From Bacillus pumilus (GTDB lineage Bacteria > Bacillota > Bacilli > Bacillales > Bacillaceae), in the NCBI RefSeq assembly GCF_002744245.1, contig NZ_NKHG01000087.1, forward strand, positions 1-42,435: a stretch of DNA of 42,435 nt, in the 5' to 3' direction. The notes below the pieces were generated by a model. It ran no database searches. It saw nothing but the letters and a program-made list of their open reading frames with translations, and was not told where the DNA came from. Below, one piece after another: positions 18,629 to 26,532 of the stretch; within the stretch, counting starts at the first letter, position 1; each line of letters begins with the position of its first letter. Both the position numbers and the translations under genes were made by a program.

Positions 18629-21013
18629 GTGCAGGAACATCCAGATCAAATGAAGCTTGAGGACGAGCCGTTTTTAAAAGGTACGGTCCAAGCCGTTATT
18701 TTCCATAACGAAAGTAATTTATACTCGGTGTTAAAAGTAAAAGTCATTGAAACATCTGAAAACTTAGAGGAAAAAACGGCGTCTGTCACAGGCTACTTCC
18801 CAGCACTTCATGAGGAAGAAACCTACACCTTTTATGGCAAAGTCACAAGCCATCCGAAATTTGGTGAACAGTTTCAGGCCACTCATTTCCAAAAGGAAGT
18901 GCCAACAACCAAGCAAGGAATCATTCATTACCTCTCAAGTGACTTATTCGAAGGGATAGGGAAAAAGACGGCTGAAGAAATAGTGGGGAAGCTTGGCAAT
19001 CAGACGCTTCATAAAATTATGCGTGACCCGTCTGTTTTGTATGACGTCCCGCGTCTATCAAAAAAGAAGGCAGATAAGCTGGCGGCAGCACTTCAGGAGC
19101 ATCAAGGGCTGGAACAAATTATGATCAGCCTGAATCAATATGGCTTTGGTCCGCAGCTCAGTATGAAAATTTACCAAGTGTACGAGAGTGAAACCTTGCA
19201 GAAAATCGAAGAAAACCCCTATCAACTTGTCAAAGATGTAGAGGGGATTGGATTTATTAAAGCAGATGAGCTTGGCGCTAGAACAGGCATATTAGGAAAT
19301 GACCCAGAGCGAATCCGTGCAGCACTCCTTTACACAGTAGAGACTGCCAGCCTTCAGGACGGTCATACGTACATACAAACGAAAGATCTGATTGTCGAAA
19401 CCCGTAAGCTGCTCAATCAAACAGGCAATGATTACAAGGTGACTGAAATGGACGTCGCCAATCAGATTATTGCACTTGGAGAAGGGAAAGAGATGATCAT
19501 TGAAGATGACCGTTGCTATCACCCGTCCTTGTTTTATGCGGAGCAAAGTGTCGCGAAACGAATTCAAAAAATCGTTTCCCAAACCGAATATGCAGATCAA
19601 TTTCCTGAATCAGAATTCCTTCTTGCACTTGGTGAGCTGGAGGAACGGCTAGGTGTCCAGTATGCTCCGACCCAAAAGGAAGCGATTCAAAAAGCGCTGA
19701 TGTCTCCGATGCTGCTCTTAACAGGCGGGCCTGGAACAGGGAAAACAACGGTGATCAAAGGGATTGTGGAGCTTTATAGCGACCTTCACGGTGTATCTCT
19801 TGATCCGAGCGATTATAAAAAGGACGAATCATTTCCATTTGTGCTTGCGGCACCAACTGGACGGGCGGCTAAACGTATGACAGAATCAACTGGGCTTCCA
19901 GCTGTGACGATCCACCGACTGTTAGGCTGGAATGGATCAGAAGGGTTCTCGCATGATGAGGATCAGCCGATTGAAGGAAAGCTTGTTATCATTGATGAAT
20001 CAAGCATGTTAGATATTTGGCTTGCAAATCATTTGTTTAAAGCAATCCCTGATCACATTCAAGTCATTATGGTAGGCGATGAACATCAGCTTCCATCTGT
20101 CGGGCCTGGTCAAGTCTTAAGGGACTTACTTGCGTCACATGCCGTACCATCTGTTACATTAACAGATATTTACCGTCAGGCAGATGGCTCGACCATTGTA
20201 GAGCTAGCACATGATATGAAAAATGGCGTATTACCAAAAGATATCACCGCACGCTCGAAAGACAGATCCTTTATTCAATGTTCAGCCGATCAAATGAAAG
20301 AAGTCATTGAGAAAGTGGTCAGTAACGCTGCTCAAAAAGGCTATTCAGCGAAAGATATTCAAGTTCTTGCTCCGATGTATAAAGGGAAAGCGGGCATCAA
20401 TGAGTTAAATAAAATGCTGCAGCATATTTTGAACCCTAAAAAGCCAAAAGGCAGAGAAATCCCATTTGGTGATGTGGTATACAGGACAGGGGATAAGGTG
20501 CTTCAGCTTGTCAATCAACCGGAGAATCATATTTTTAACGGGGATATTGGCGAAATTGTCTCGATTTTTTATGCGAAAGAAAATACAGAAAAAGAAGACA
20601 TGGCTGTGATTTCCTTTGATGGACACGAAATCACTTTTACGAAAAAAGATTTTCATCAATTTACCCATGCCTATTGCTGCTCCATCCACAAATCACAAGG
20701 CAGTGAATTTCCAATCGTTGTGCTGCCAGTCGTGAGAAGCTATTATCGAATGCTTCGGCGAAATCTGCTCTATACAGCCATCACACGAAGTAAACAATTT
20801 TTAATTCTTTGCGGCGAAGAATCAGCACTTGAGTGGGGCGTGAAAAATCATGAGGATTCCCTCAGACAAACGTCCTTAACGATGCGCCTTGTCCAGACCG
20901 AAGAGGTCATGGATGCGGAGCTTGAAGCGCTCCAAAAACAGCTTCCGTTTAGCGTACATGACGCAAATATTGGCATGGAGGGAATCACTCCGTTTGATTT
21001 TATGCAAGAGTAA
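18629..21013 (+). CDS. recD2: ATP-dependent DNA helicase RecD2 (YrrC)
   Basis: Superfamily 1B 5'-3' helicase of the RecD2 type (works without RecBC), implicated in replication-fork maintenance, repair and mismatch repair in B. subtilis. The 794 residues comprise the long N-terminal extension typical of RecD2 with an OB-like start and helix-hairpin-helix elements (about 90-210), Walker A LLTGGPGTGKTT near 368, motif Ia APTGRAAKRM, Walker B VIIDESSMLD, motif III MVGDEHQLPSVGPG, and motif VI ITRSKQFLIL. The start is GTG 18629 after GGAAGGAGG. It follows the TPR gene closely and is closed by a terminator. Confidence 0.94.
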   Translation: MQEHPDQMKLEDEPFLKGTVQAVIFHNESNLYSVLKVKVIETSENLEEKTASVTGYFPALHEEETYTFYGKVTSHPKFGEQFQATHFQKEVPTTKQGIIHYLSSDLFEGIGKKTAEEIVGKLGNQTLHKIMRDPSVLYDVPRLSKKKADKLAAALQEHQGLEQIMISLNQYGFGPQLSMKIYQVYESETLQKIEENPYQLVKDVEGIGFIKADELGARTGILGNDPERIRAALLYTVETASLQDGHTYIQTKDLIVETRKLLNQTGNDYKVTEMDVANQIIALGEGKEMIIEDDRCYHPSLFYAEQSVAKRIQKIVSQTEYADQFPESEFLLALGELEERLGVQYAPTQKEAIQKALMSPMLLLTGGPGTGKTTVIKGIVELYSDLHGVSLDPSDYKKDESFPFVLAAPTGRAAKRMTESTGLPAVTIHRLLGWNGSEGFSHDEDQPIEGKLVIIDESSMLDIWLANHLFKAIPDHIQVIMVGDEHQLPSVGPGQVLRDLLASHAVPSVTLTDIYRQADGSTIVELAHDMKNGVLPKDITARSKDRSFIQCSADQMKEVIEKVVSNAAQKGYSAKDIQVLAPMYKGKAGINELNKMLQHILNPKKPKGREIPFGDVVYRTGDKVLQLVNQPENHIFNGDIGEIVSIFYAKENTEKEDMAVISFDGHEITFTKKDFHQFTHAYCCSIHKSQGSEFPIVVLPVVRSYYRMLRRNLLYTAITRSKQFLILCGEESALEWGVKNHEDSLRQTSLTMRLVQTEEVMDAELEALQKQLPFSVHDANIGMEGITPFDFMQE

Positions 21014-21043
21014 ATGGCTTCCTTCATGGAAGCCATTTCTTTG
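21012..21043 (+). terminator. terminator after recD2
   Basis: AAATGGCTTCC / GGAAGCCATTT with loop TTCAT and a short T-rich tail, overlapping the recD2 stop codon. Confidence 0.8.
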
Positions 21044-21103
21044 TATGAGTCATGAAGCAAACGCAAACGATAAGACTGTTCCGAAAAGGTGGTTGATCAC
21101 ATT

Positions 21104-21562
21104 TTGAGAACATGTCGAGAGCTTGAAGGAATGTCGATCTATACAGATGAGCTGTCTTATTCACTTGGTTCCATCAAAGATATTTGCTTATTAGCCGGCG
21201 GCAGCTGCGGGGGATATGTGTTAGATGGGAAAAAGAAAGACTGTGCACTCATTCCGTTCTCAGCTGGCGACAAGCTGACAGACAAAGGTCTATATGTGAG
21301 CTGCCAGGAGGGGATCGGTGTGGATTTCTCCGCCCCATCCTTCTTATTTTCAACATTAAAAAAGAAAATGCTGCAAGCACCTGATGGCGAAAATTTAGGT
21401 ATTTTGGAAGATGTATACTTTTGCGCTCATTCGGGCACAATCGTAGCATATGAACTCTCGGACGGCTTCTTTACAGAGCTATCAGGGATTCGAAAACAGC
21501 TGCATGCTGCCGGAACCTTGATGAACGTTCAAAAAGAAGCACTGGTTCTAAACCGAACGTAA
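21104..21562 (+). CDS. yrrD: PRC-barrel-like protein (YrrD)
   Basis: About 152 residues from TTG 21104. Two repeated beta-rich halves, SYSLGSIKDICLLAGGSCGGYVLDG and GENLGILEDVYFCAHSGTIVAYELSDG (each shown here in part of a longer stretch), match the PRC-barrel pattern of two short strands, D, then a hydrophobic strand with a glycine turn. YrrD of B. subtilis sits at the same place. The TTG is favoured because AAAAGGTGG (21085-21092) lies upstream; GTG 21089 is inside it. No signal or membrane segment. Function unknown; PRC barrels often bind RNA or membranes-associated partners, which is only a family hint. Confidence 0.65.
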   Translation: MRTCRELEGMSIYTDELSYSLGSIKDICLLAGGSCGGYVLDGKKKDCALIPFSAGDKLTDKGLYVSCQEGIGVDFSAPSFLFSTLKKKMLQAPDGENLGILEDVYFCAHSGTIVAYELSDGFFTELSGIRKQLHAAGTLMNVQKEALVLNRT

Positions 21563-21575
21563 AGAGGTGCTGATT

Positions 21576-21767
21576 ATGCTCATTTGCCCAAATTGCAAAT
21601 GTAAAGACATCGGAAAAATTGGGGTCAATCAATATTATTGCTGGGGCTGTTTTATTGAATTGACGCTGTCAAAAGGCAAAATATCTACACACCAAGTGGA
21701 GGAAGACGGTACACTAAGCAGTTTAGATGATTTGTTTAGTGATGATGAACGTTCAATTCAACTATAA
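21576..21767 (+). CDS. yrzR: small zinc-ribbon protein (YrzR-like)
   Basis: 63 residues. The first half is a four-cysteine zinc ribbon, CPNCKCKDIGKIGVNQYYCW with a further Cys two residues on (CPNC and CWGC knuckles); the second half is acidic. ATG 21576 follows GAGGTG; an in-frame GTG at 21567 is part of that site. It lies 13 bases behind yrrD and 20 before yrzQ, so the three probably form one transcript. Name by position. Function unknown; zinc ribbons of this size may bind nucleic acid or protein. Confidence 0.65.
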   Translation: MLICPNCKCKDIGKIGVNQYYCWGCFIELTLSKGKISTHQVEEDGTLSSLDDLFSDDERSIQL

Positions 21768-21787
21768 GTGTTAAGGGGGAATTTCGA

Positions 21788-21919
21788 ATGGGAAGAATGA
21801 CTTCTTCACTATTGACGCTTGGTGCAGGCGCACTAGCATATCACTTTGCGAGTCGATATGATATGCCGTCTAAGCGAGATATGAAAAAGCTAAGAAAACG
21901 TGTTATGCGAATACTTTAA
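21788..21919 (+). CDS. yrzQ: very small membrane-anchored protein (YrzQ-like)
   Basis: A 43-residue peptide starting MGRMTSSLLTLGAGALAY at ATG 21788, too short for most gene finders. A hydrophobic stretch at about 5-19 is followed by a strongly basic tail (KRDMKKLRKRVMRIL), a pattern that fits a membrane-associated or amphipathic peptide. AAGGGGGAA precedes the ATG, and a bidirectional terminator follows three bases after the stop. It occupies the place of B. subtilis yrzQ. Function unknown. Confidence 0.6.
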   Translation: MGRMTSSLLTLGAGALAYHFASRYDMPSKRDMKKLRKRVMRIL

Positions 21920-21921
21920 AC

Positions 21922-21960
21922 AAAAGGGACATCCACTATAAGCGGCGGATGTCCTTTCAT
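21922..21960. terminator. bidirectional terminator between yrzQ and glnP
   Basis: AAAGGGACATCC (21923-21934) pairs with GGATGTCCTTT (21947-21957); A-rich and T-rich flanks make it work in both directions, ending yrzQ on the plus strand and the gln operon on the minus strand. Confidence 0.85.
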
Positions 21961-22610
21961 TATGCCTGCCTGTACTCTAATCGGCGTGCAAGTAAGGATA
22001 AGCCGAAATTCACTACAAAATACATCATGGCGGCCAAAAGGAAAATTGGCAGTAAGTACGATTGGCTCTGACCGTTTAAAATTTGAGCATGATGCAATAG
22101 TTCTGGTAATGCAATAACAACGGCAAGCGAAGTATCCTTTAAAAGTGAAATGAATTGACTGACAATTGGCGGGACCATGCGTCGCAAAGCCTGTGGCATA
22201 ATAATTATTTTTAATGTTTGAATATATGTTAAACCTGAAGATCTGGCCGCTTCAATCTGCCCCCGATCAATTGATTTTAGACCACTGCGAATAATTTCTG
22301 ACAGCATGGCTGATTCAAACACCGTTAAAGCGGCTATGGCAGAGGCTGTGATGCTTAGCTTCATGCCGATTTCAGGCAGTGCAAAATACGTAAAAAAGAT
22401 GATCAGCAAAAGCGGCAGGTTCCGAATGGTTTCGACGATGACTGCAAGCACCTTAGATAAAACCGGAATTTGAGCGAACCGCAATGTGCCAACGACTAAT
22501 CCAATGATAAAGCTTAAAATGATGGAGATAAAAGCCACTTTTAAGGTGACAGCAAATCCTTCAAGTAAAAAGGCGAGATGATCAGGCTGATAGGCACCTA
22601 TAAAATCCAT
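21960..22610 (-). CDS. glnP: glutamine ABC transporter permease GlnP
   Basis: A 216-residue polar amino acid permease of the HisM/HisQ family with about five transmembrane segments. The EAA loop that docks the ATPase reads EAARSSGLTYIQTLKIIIMPQA (given here for location near 130-150, in abbreviated use EAARSSGLTY). Forms a membrane heterodimer with GlnM. ATG 22610 stands behind a strong AAAGGAGG. Last gene of the glnQHMP operon, 15 bases after glnM. Confidence 0.92.
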   Translation of the reverse strand: MDFIGAYQPDHLAFLLEGFAVTLKVAFISIILSFIIGLVVGTLRFAQIPVLSKVLAVIVETIRNLPLLLIIFFTYFALPEIGMKLSITASAIAALTVFESAMLSEIIRSGLKSIDRGQIEAARSSGLTYIQTLKIIIMPQALRRMVPPIVSQFISLLKDTSLAVVIALPELLHHAQILNGQSQSYLLPIFLLAAMMYFVVNFGLSLLARRLEYRQA

Positions 22611-22625
22611 TGTGTTTCCTCCTTT

Positions 22626-23279
22626 CTAGTGGCTCCGGGCTAATCTTCTTTCTAAATAACCAACGCCTAGACTGAGCGGAATGGTTAAGAGCAAATAAAA
22701 CATGGCAACAAAGATGTATACATCAAAGGTAACAAAGGTTCTTGAAGCAATGAGGTCCCCTTGATACATGAGATCAAACCCGGCAATAACACCTAAAATA
22801 GAGGAGTTTTTGACAAGGTTAATAAATTGATTACCGAGAGGGGGAATGACTATTTTAATCGCTTGCGGCAGAATAATATAGCGCATCGTCCCGCCGTATG
22901 ACAGACCAGAAGCACGGGCTGCTTCCATTTGCCCAAGTGGTACGGCTTGTATACCTGCACGAATGGCCTCTGCAATAAACGAAGAGGTATAAATGGCCAG
23001 AGCAATGGTTCCAGCAGTGAAGCCATCTGCTACAATACCAAGCACTGGCAAACCAAAGAAGAAAACAAAAGTAATTAATAATAACGGAATATTCCGAATA
23101 AATTCCACATAAGCCGTTCCTAACCAGTTAAGCGGCCTCAGTGGAGCAATTCTCATAATGGCAATGAGTGTACCGATCAAAAAGCTTCCAATCAAAGCAA
23201 TAACGCTTGCACCAATGGTATATTTAAATCCTTCTACATACAGATTGAAGTTTTCAGTTAAAATAGAAAACCGCAGCAA
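22626..23279 (-). CDS. glnM: glutamine ABC transporter permease GlnM
   Basis: The second permease subunit, 217 residues, with about five transmembrane segments and the EAA loop EAARASGLSYGGTM near 136-149. It begins LRFSILTENFN; the start is TTG at 23279 behind AAGGAAG. A perfect 12-bp stem-loop (23304-23333) separates it from glnH, so its expression relative to glnH may be set at the RNA level. The pairing with glnP and glnQ shows a complete import channel even though glnH is broken here. Confidence 0.9.
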   Translation of the reverse strand: MLRFSILTENFNLYVEGFKYTIGASVIALIGSFLIGTLIAIMRIAPLRPLNWLGTAYVEFIRNIPLLLITFVFFFGLPVLGIVADGFTAGTIALAIYTSSFIAEAIRAGIQAVPLGQMEAARASGLSYGGTMRYIILPQAIKIVIPPLGNQFINLVKNSSILGVIAGFDLMYQGDLIASRTFVTFDVYIFVAMFYLLLTIPLSLGVGYLERRLARSH

Positions 23280-23303
23280 TCAGTTCACTTCCTTCCTTGT
23301 CAA

Positions 23304-23333
23304 CAGGTGAGCCGAGATCATTCGGCTCACCTG
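23304..23333 (-). repeat. stem-loop between glnH and glnM
   Basis: CAGGTGAGCCGA and TCGGCTCACCTG form a perfect 12-bp stem with a six-base loop. No T-run follows on either strand, so it is more likely an mRNA stabiliser or processing element than a full terminator. It would protect the abundant binding-protein message upstream. Confidence 0.75.
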
Positions 23334-23360
23334 AACATTGATTTTTGCCGAGTCAAACCA

Positions 23361-24168
23361 TTATTCTTTGATCCACTTTTGATGAATGTTGTCATACGCT
23401 CCATTCTCTTTTAAAGTCTTTAGTGCTTTGTTAATGGCATCTGTCAATTCTTCATCACCTTTTTTCACAGCAATGCCATATGGTTCATCTGTAAAGGTTC
23501 CGCCGACGACTTCGTAATTTGAATCCTCGTCTGCCATACCAAATAAGATGGCATTATCTGTTGTTAGCACTTGCCCTTGGTTTGATTTTAATGCTGTAAA
23601 GGCTTCCTGGTAGTTTTCAAATTCTAAAACAGACGCTTCAGGTGCTTTTTCGCGAATGTTTTGAGAGGAAGTAGACCCTTTCACTGCAAGCACCTTTGTG
23701 CCTTTTTTCAGATCATCAATCGATTGAATATCGCTTCCTTTTTTCACAAGCAATGATTGTCCTGCTTCAAAATAAACATCTGAGAAATTGACTTCTTCTT
23801 TGCGCTCTTGTAATGGTCATGGTGGCCACAATCGCATGGATATCACCCTTTTGAAGCAGAGGAATTCTCGTTTTAGATGTCACTTCTTTAAATTCTACTT
23901 TTCCTTCATCGCCGAGTATTTCCTTTGCAATGGCTTTGGCGATATCAATATCAAATCCTTCTATATCACCGCTACTAGGATTTTTTAGACCAAAAAGACG
24001 TGTGTCATTTTTTACACCGAAAATGATTTTTTTCTCTTTTTTAATGGCTTCTAATGAGCTTCCTTGCTTCGCATCAGTTGAGCCTTTTTCAGCAGAACCA
24101 CATGCAGCGAGAGCGGCCATACAGCAAGTCATAAAGATTAATAGACCAAAACGCTTCATTTTTTTCAT
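23361..24168 (-). pseudogene. glnH: glutamine-binding lipoprotein GlnH, frameshifted
   Basis: Extracytoplasmic solute-binding protein of the glutamine importer. The N-terminal piece (from ATG 24168) has a lipoprotein signal ending LAACGS and the SBP_bac_3 segment GFDIDIAKAIAKEILGDEG, then VATMTIT, after which the frame turns into RAQRRSQFLRCLF and stops. The C-terminal piece continues in another frame from about 23807 (coding strand ERKEEVNFSDVYFEAGQS) through DLKKGTKVLAVKGSTSS to the end. At 23808 one A stands where the family usually has a full codon between T and E (T-x-ER), so the net change is most likely a two-base loss, or a one-base gain. Intact it would be about 270 residues. Real mutation or sequence error cannot be told apart here. 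Confidence 0.85.
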
Positions 24169-24181
24169 CCATCCATTCCCC

Positions 24182-24910
24182 CTAATGATTTAAAATACGG
24201 CTTAAAAATAATTGAGCGCGTTTCTCGCGCGGTTTTTCATAAAATGCAGCCGGTGTAGATTCTTCAAGAATTCTGCCTTCATCAATAAACACGATGCGGT
24301 CAGCCACTTCCCGGGCAAATCCCATCTCGTGCGTGACAACAACCATTGTCATCCCTTCCCGGGCGAGCTGTTTCATCACATCTAGTACTTCTCCGATCAT
24401 CTCTGGATCAAGAGCGGATGTCGGTTCATCAAAAAGCATGACCTCAGGCTTCATAGCGAGCCCTCTCGCAATGGCAACGCGCTGCTGCTGGCCTCCAGAT
24501 AGCCTTGAAGGATAAGCGTCAGCCTTATCAGGAATGCCGACTTTATTTAAATAAAATTCAGCTGTTTCCTTCGCTTCCTCCCTGCTCACTTTTTTGACCT
24601 TCATAGGCGCAAGCATAATGTTTTCTAGCACCGTCTTATGCGGATAGAGATGAAAGTGCTGAAATACCATCCCGATATTTTGCCTGACAAGATTAATGTT
24701 GGTCTTCGGATGCTGAACAGACACTTTATTAACGAGTACTTTTCCATCATCAATGTTTTCCAGACGGTTGATGCACCTGAGCATGGTGCTTTTACCAGAC
24801 CCCGAAGGACCGATGATCACAACAACCTCACCTTTTTGAATATGCAGGTTCATGTTTTTAAGTACATGGAACTGGCCATAATGCTTGTTGACGTCTTCGA
24901 ATGTGATCAT
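24182..24910 (-). CDS. glnQ: glutamine ABC transporter ATPase GlnQ
   Basis: The 242-residue nucleotide-binding subunit. Walker [10 protein letters not shown] near 34-42, Q-loop [11 protein letters not shown], signature [16 protein letters not shown] and Walker [15 protein letters not shown] are all intact. First gene of the glnQ-glnH-glnM-glnP operon, with GGGAGG before ATG 24910. In B. subtilis the operon is under nitrogen control by TnrA; I did not find a convincing TnrA box upstream (see rejected items). Stop lies 13 bases before the glnH start. Confidence 0.95.
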   Translation of the reverse strand: MITFEDVNKHYGQFHVLKNMNLHIQKGEVVVIIGPSGSGKSTMLRCINRLENIDDGKVLVNKVSVQHPKTNINLVRQNIGMVFQHFHLYPHKTVLENIMLAPMKVKKVSREEAKETAEFYLNKVGIPDKADAYPSRLSGGQQQRVAIARGLAMKPEVMLFDEPTSALDPEMIGEVLDVMKQLAREGMTMVVVTHEMGFAREVADRIVFIDEGRILEESTPAAFYEKPREKRAQLFLSRILNH

Positions 24911-25135
24911 GAAGAACCTCCCTTTTGTGATGATTTGGCTAACACGGATTCTCGCTTAACTTGTGTAACAAGAAGTGAATAATAGAATGATGTAAGACGG
25001 AATTTGACAGCAAACAGTGACTTTGAATGACGCTGTATGTTTCATATGTATTCATTTTTAATAAAGTTAGGACAAATTTTATTTACATGGATAATTGCAG
25101 AAATTGGTTAAACAATAAGAAAAGAGGTGAAAAAG

Positions 25136-26200
25136 GTGAAGAAACGTCCGATCCAGTTTCTAATATATGCTGCAGGTGTATTGCTTGTCCTTGCCTCCTT
25201 ACTCATTTTGGTTCAGCTCGACGAGTTATGGATGCCTATTTTTTTATTGCTAAAAGCTGTTCTCATTCCGCTCCTCATCGCCATTTTTATTTCTTATTTG
25301 CTTTATCCAATTGTTGAAAGACTGCACGGGCGAGGCTTGCCAAGAACAGTCAGTCTCTTATTGATTTATGTGTTGTTTTTTGGAGGAATCGGTTTTGTGG
25401 TCTATAAAGGGGCGCCAGTGATGATCACGCAGTTAAATGAACTGTCAGAGCAAATTCCTGTGCTTGCCGAAACCTATAATGGCGCTTTATCCCATATCCA
25501 TCGTCATACAAGCCATTGGCCTGACGGGCTGCATGATCGGCTTGATCGATTGATCGTCCAATCTGAGACGTTTGCAGCAAATGGAGCGGAGCGGATGATT
25601 TTAAGCTGTAAAGTATTATTTGATTACGCCTTGGTGGCAGCGCTCATTCCTTTTCTTGTGTTTTATATGGTGAAAGATATGAATACAATGAAACGGGCAG
25701 CATGGTACTTAACTCCGCCGAAATTTCGGAAGAGGGGACATGCATTTGTGAAAGCAGTTGATGATTCTCTTGGTGATTATATTAGAGGGCAATTGCTTGT
25801 CTGTTCATTAATTGGAGGAGCAGCAGCGATCGTTCTCTGGCTGTTTCATATTCCGTATCCGCTTGTACTAGGCATGCTGATTGGAGCAACGAATGTGATT
25901 CCGTATTTTGGGCCTATTATTGGTGCAATTCCGGCTGTATTTATTGCTTTTACCGTCTCGATAAAGTCGGTCATCATTGTCCTTATTACAGTGGCTGTGC
26001 TGCAATTTTTGGAAAGTAATGTCCTTAGTCCGTTGATTGTAGGAAGAAGCCTGCATATGCATCCTGTTGTCATTATGCTTGTTTTGCTCGCAGGAGGAGA
26101 GCTATTTGGGTTAATTGGTATGATTTTAGCCGTACCATCCGCCGCTATTATCAGGGTGATCATTGGCCAATACATCCACACGAGACGGAGCGTTCATTGA
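25136..26200 (+). CDS. yrrI: AI-2E/PerM-family membrane protein (YrrI)
   Basis: A 354-residue polytopic protein. Hydrophobic segments near the N terminus (about 7-60, two to three helices), around 65-90, at about 150, and a C-terminal cluster of four (from about 215 to the end) match the AI-2E transporter/PerM family, whose hallmark PYFGPIIGAIPAV is present near 257. Some relatives are Na+/H+ antiporters (YtnA/UPF0118 type) and one exports AI-2; the substrate here is unknown. Start GTG 25136 follows AAAGAGGTGA; GTG 25127 is within it. The alaS promoter -35 overlaps its stop codon. Confidence 0.82.
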   Translation: MKKRPIQFLIYAAGVLLVLASLLILVQLDELWMPIFLLLKAVLIPLLIAIFISYLLYPIVERLHGRGLPRTVSLLLIYVLFFGGIGFVVYKGAPVMITQLNELSEQIPVLAETYNGALSHIHRHTSHWPDGLHDRLDRLIVQSETFAANGAERMILSCKVLFDYALVAALIPFLVFYMVKDMNTMKRAAWYLTPPKFRKRGHAFVKAVDDSLGDYIRGQLLVCSLIGGAAAIVLWLFHIPYPLVLGMLIGATNVIPYFGPIIGAIPAVFIAFTVSIKSVIIVLITVAVLQFLESNVLSPLIVGRSLHMHPVVIMLVLLAGGELFGLIGMILAVPSAAIIRVIIGQYIHTRRSVH

Positions 26201-26225
26201 CAAGACGAGCCGAGTTGTCTATAAT
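26197..26225 (+). promoter_or_regulatory. consensus promoter of alaS leader
   Basis: Perfect TTGACA (26197-26202) and perfect TATAAT (26220-26225) with an ideal 17-base spacer. The -35 includes the stop codon of yrrI. Such a strong promoter fits a gene controlled by attenuation downstream. Confidence 0.9.
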
Positions 26226-26231
26226 AATTTC

Positions 26232-26490
26232 GATTCATACATACTGAATTCAATGACGGACCCGAGTACGTTAAAAAGCTGTTGCAGAGAGAGGCTTTAT
26301 TTTGCTGAGAAAGGCCTTATCAGACCTTTAACGGAAGCTAGTCCTGAGTGCAGATAAACACTGCCGCTCTTATCCGGCGTTATCGGATGTGAAGGTGATA
26401 GACGAATATGTCTATAATCAGGGTGGTACCGCGAGAGCATCTCGTCCCTGTGTAAGTAGTTTTATGCTTGCATAGGGCGGGATGTTTTTT
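26232..26490 (+). promoter_or_regulatory. T-box riboswitch leader of alaS
   Basis: The 332 bases between yrrI and alaS hold an alanine T-box. In Stem I, GGAC and GTCC close a specifier loop with AGTA on the 5' side and GAA-GCT-A on the 3' side, topped by CGTTAAA / TTTAACG. The specifier is GCT (26337-26339), an Ala codon. The T-box AGGGTGGTACCGCG (26420-26433) presents TGGT, which pairs with ACCA, matching the A73 of tRNA-Ala. The terminator arms CATCTCGTCCCTGTG and GCATAGGGCGGGATG with a T-run end at 26490. Uncharged tRNA-Ala should turn alaS on. Confidence 0.94.
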
Positions 26491-26532
26491 GTTTGTGTGG
26501 AGATTGATGAAATGAAAAGGGAGGATTTTTGA

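Noticed and set aside
24911..25010. Possible TnrA site before glnQ (TGTCA and TTACA half-sites; also TGTTACACAAGTTAA)
   Set aside because: Spacing is nine instead of seven in the first case, and the second lacks a proper right half (TAAGC). Known family regulation is not visible here.
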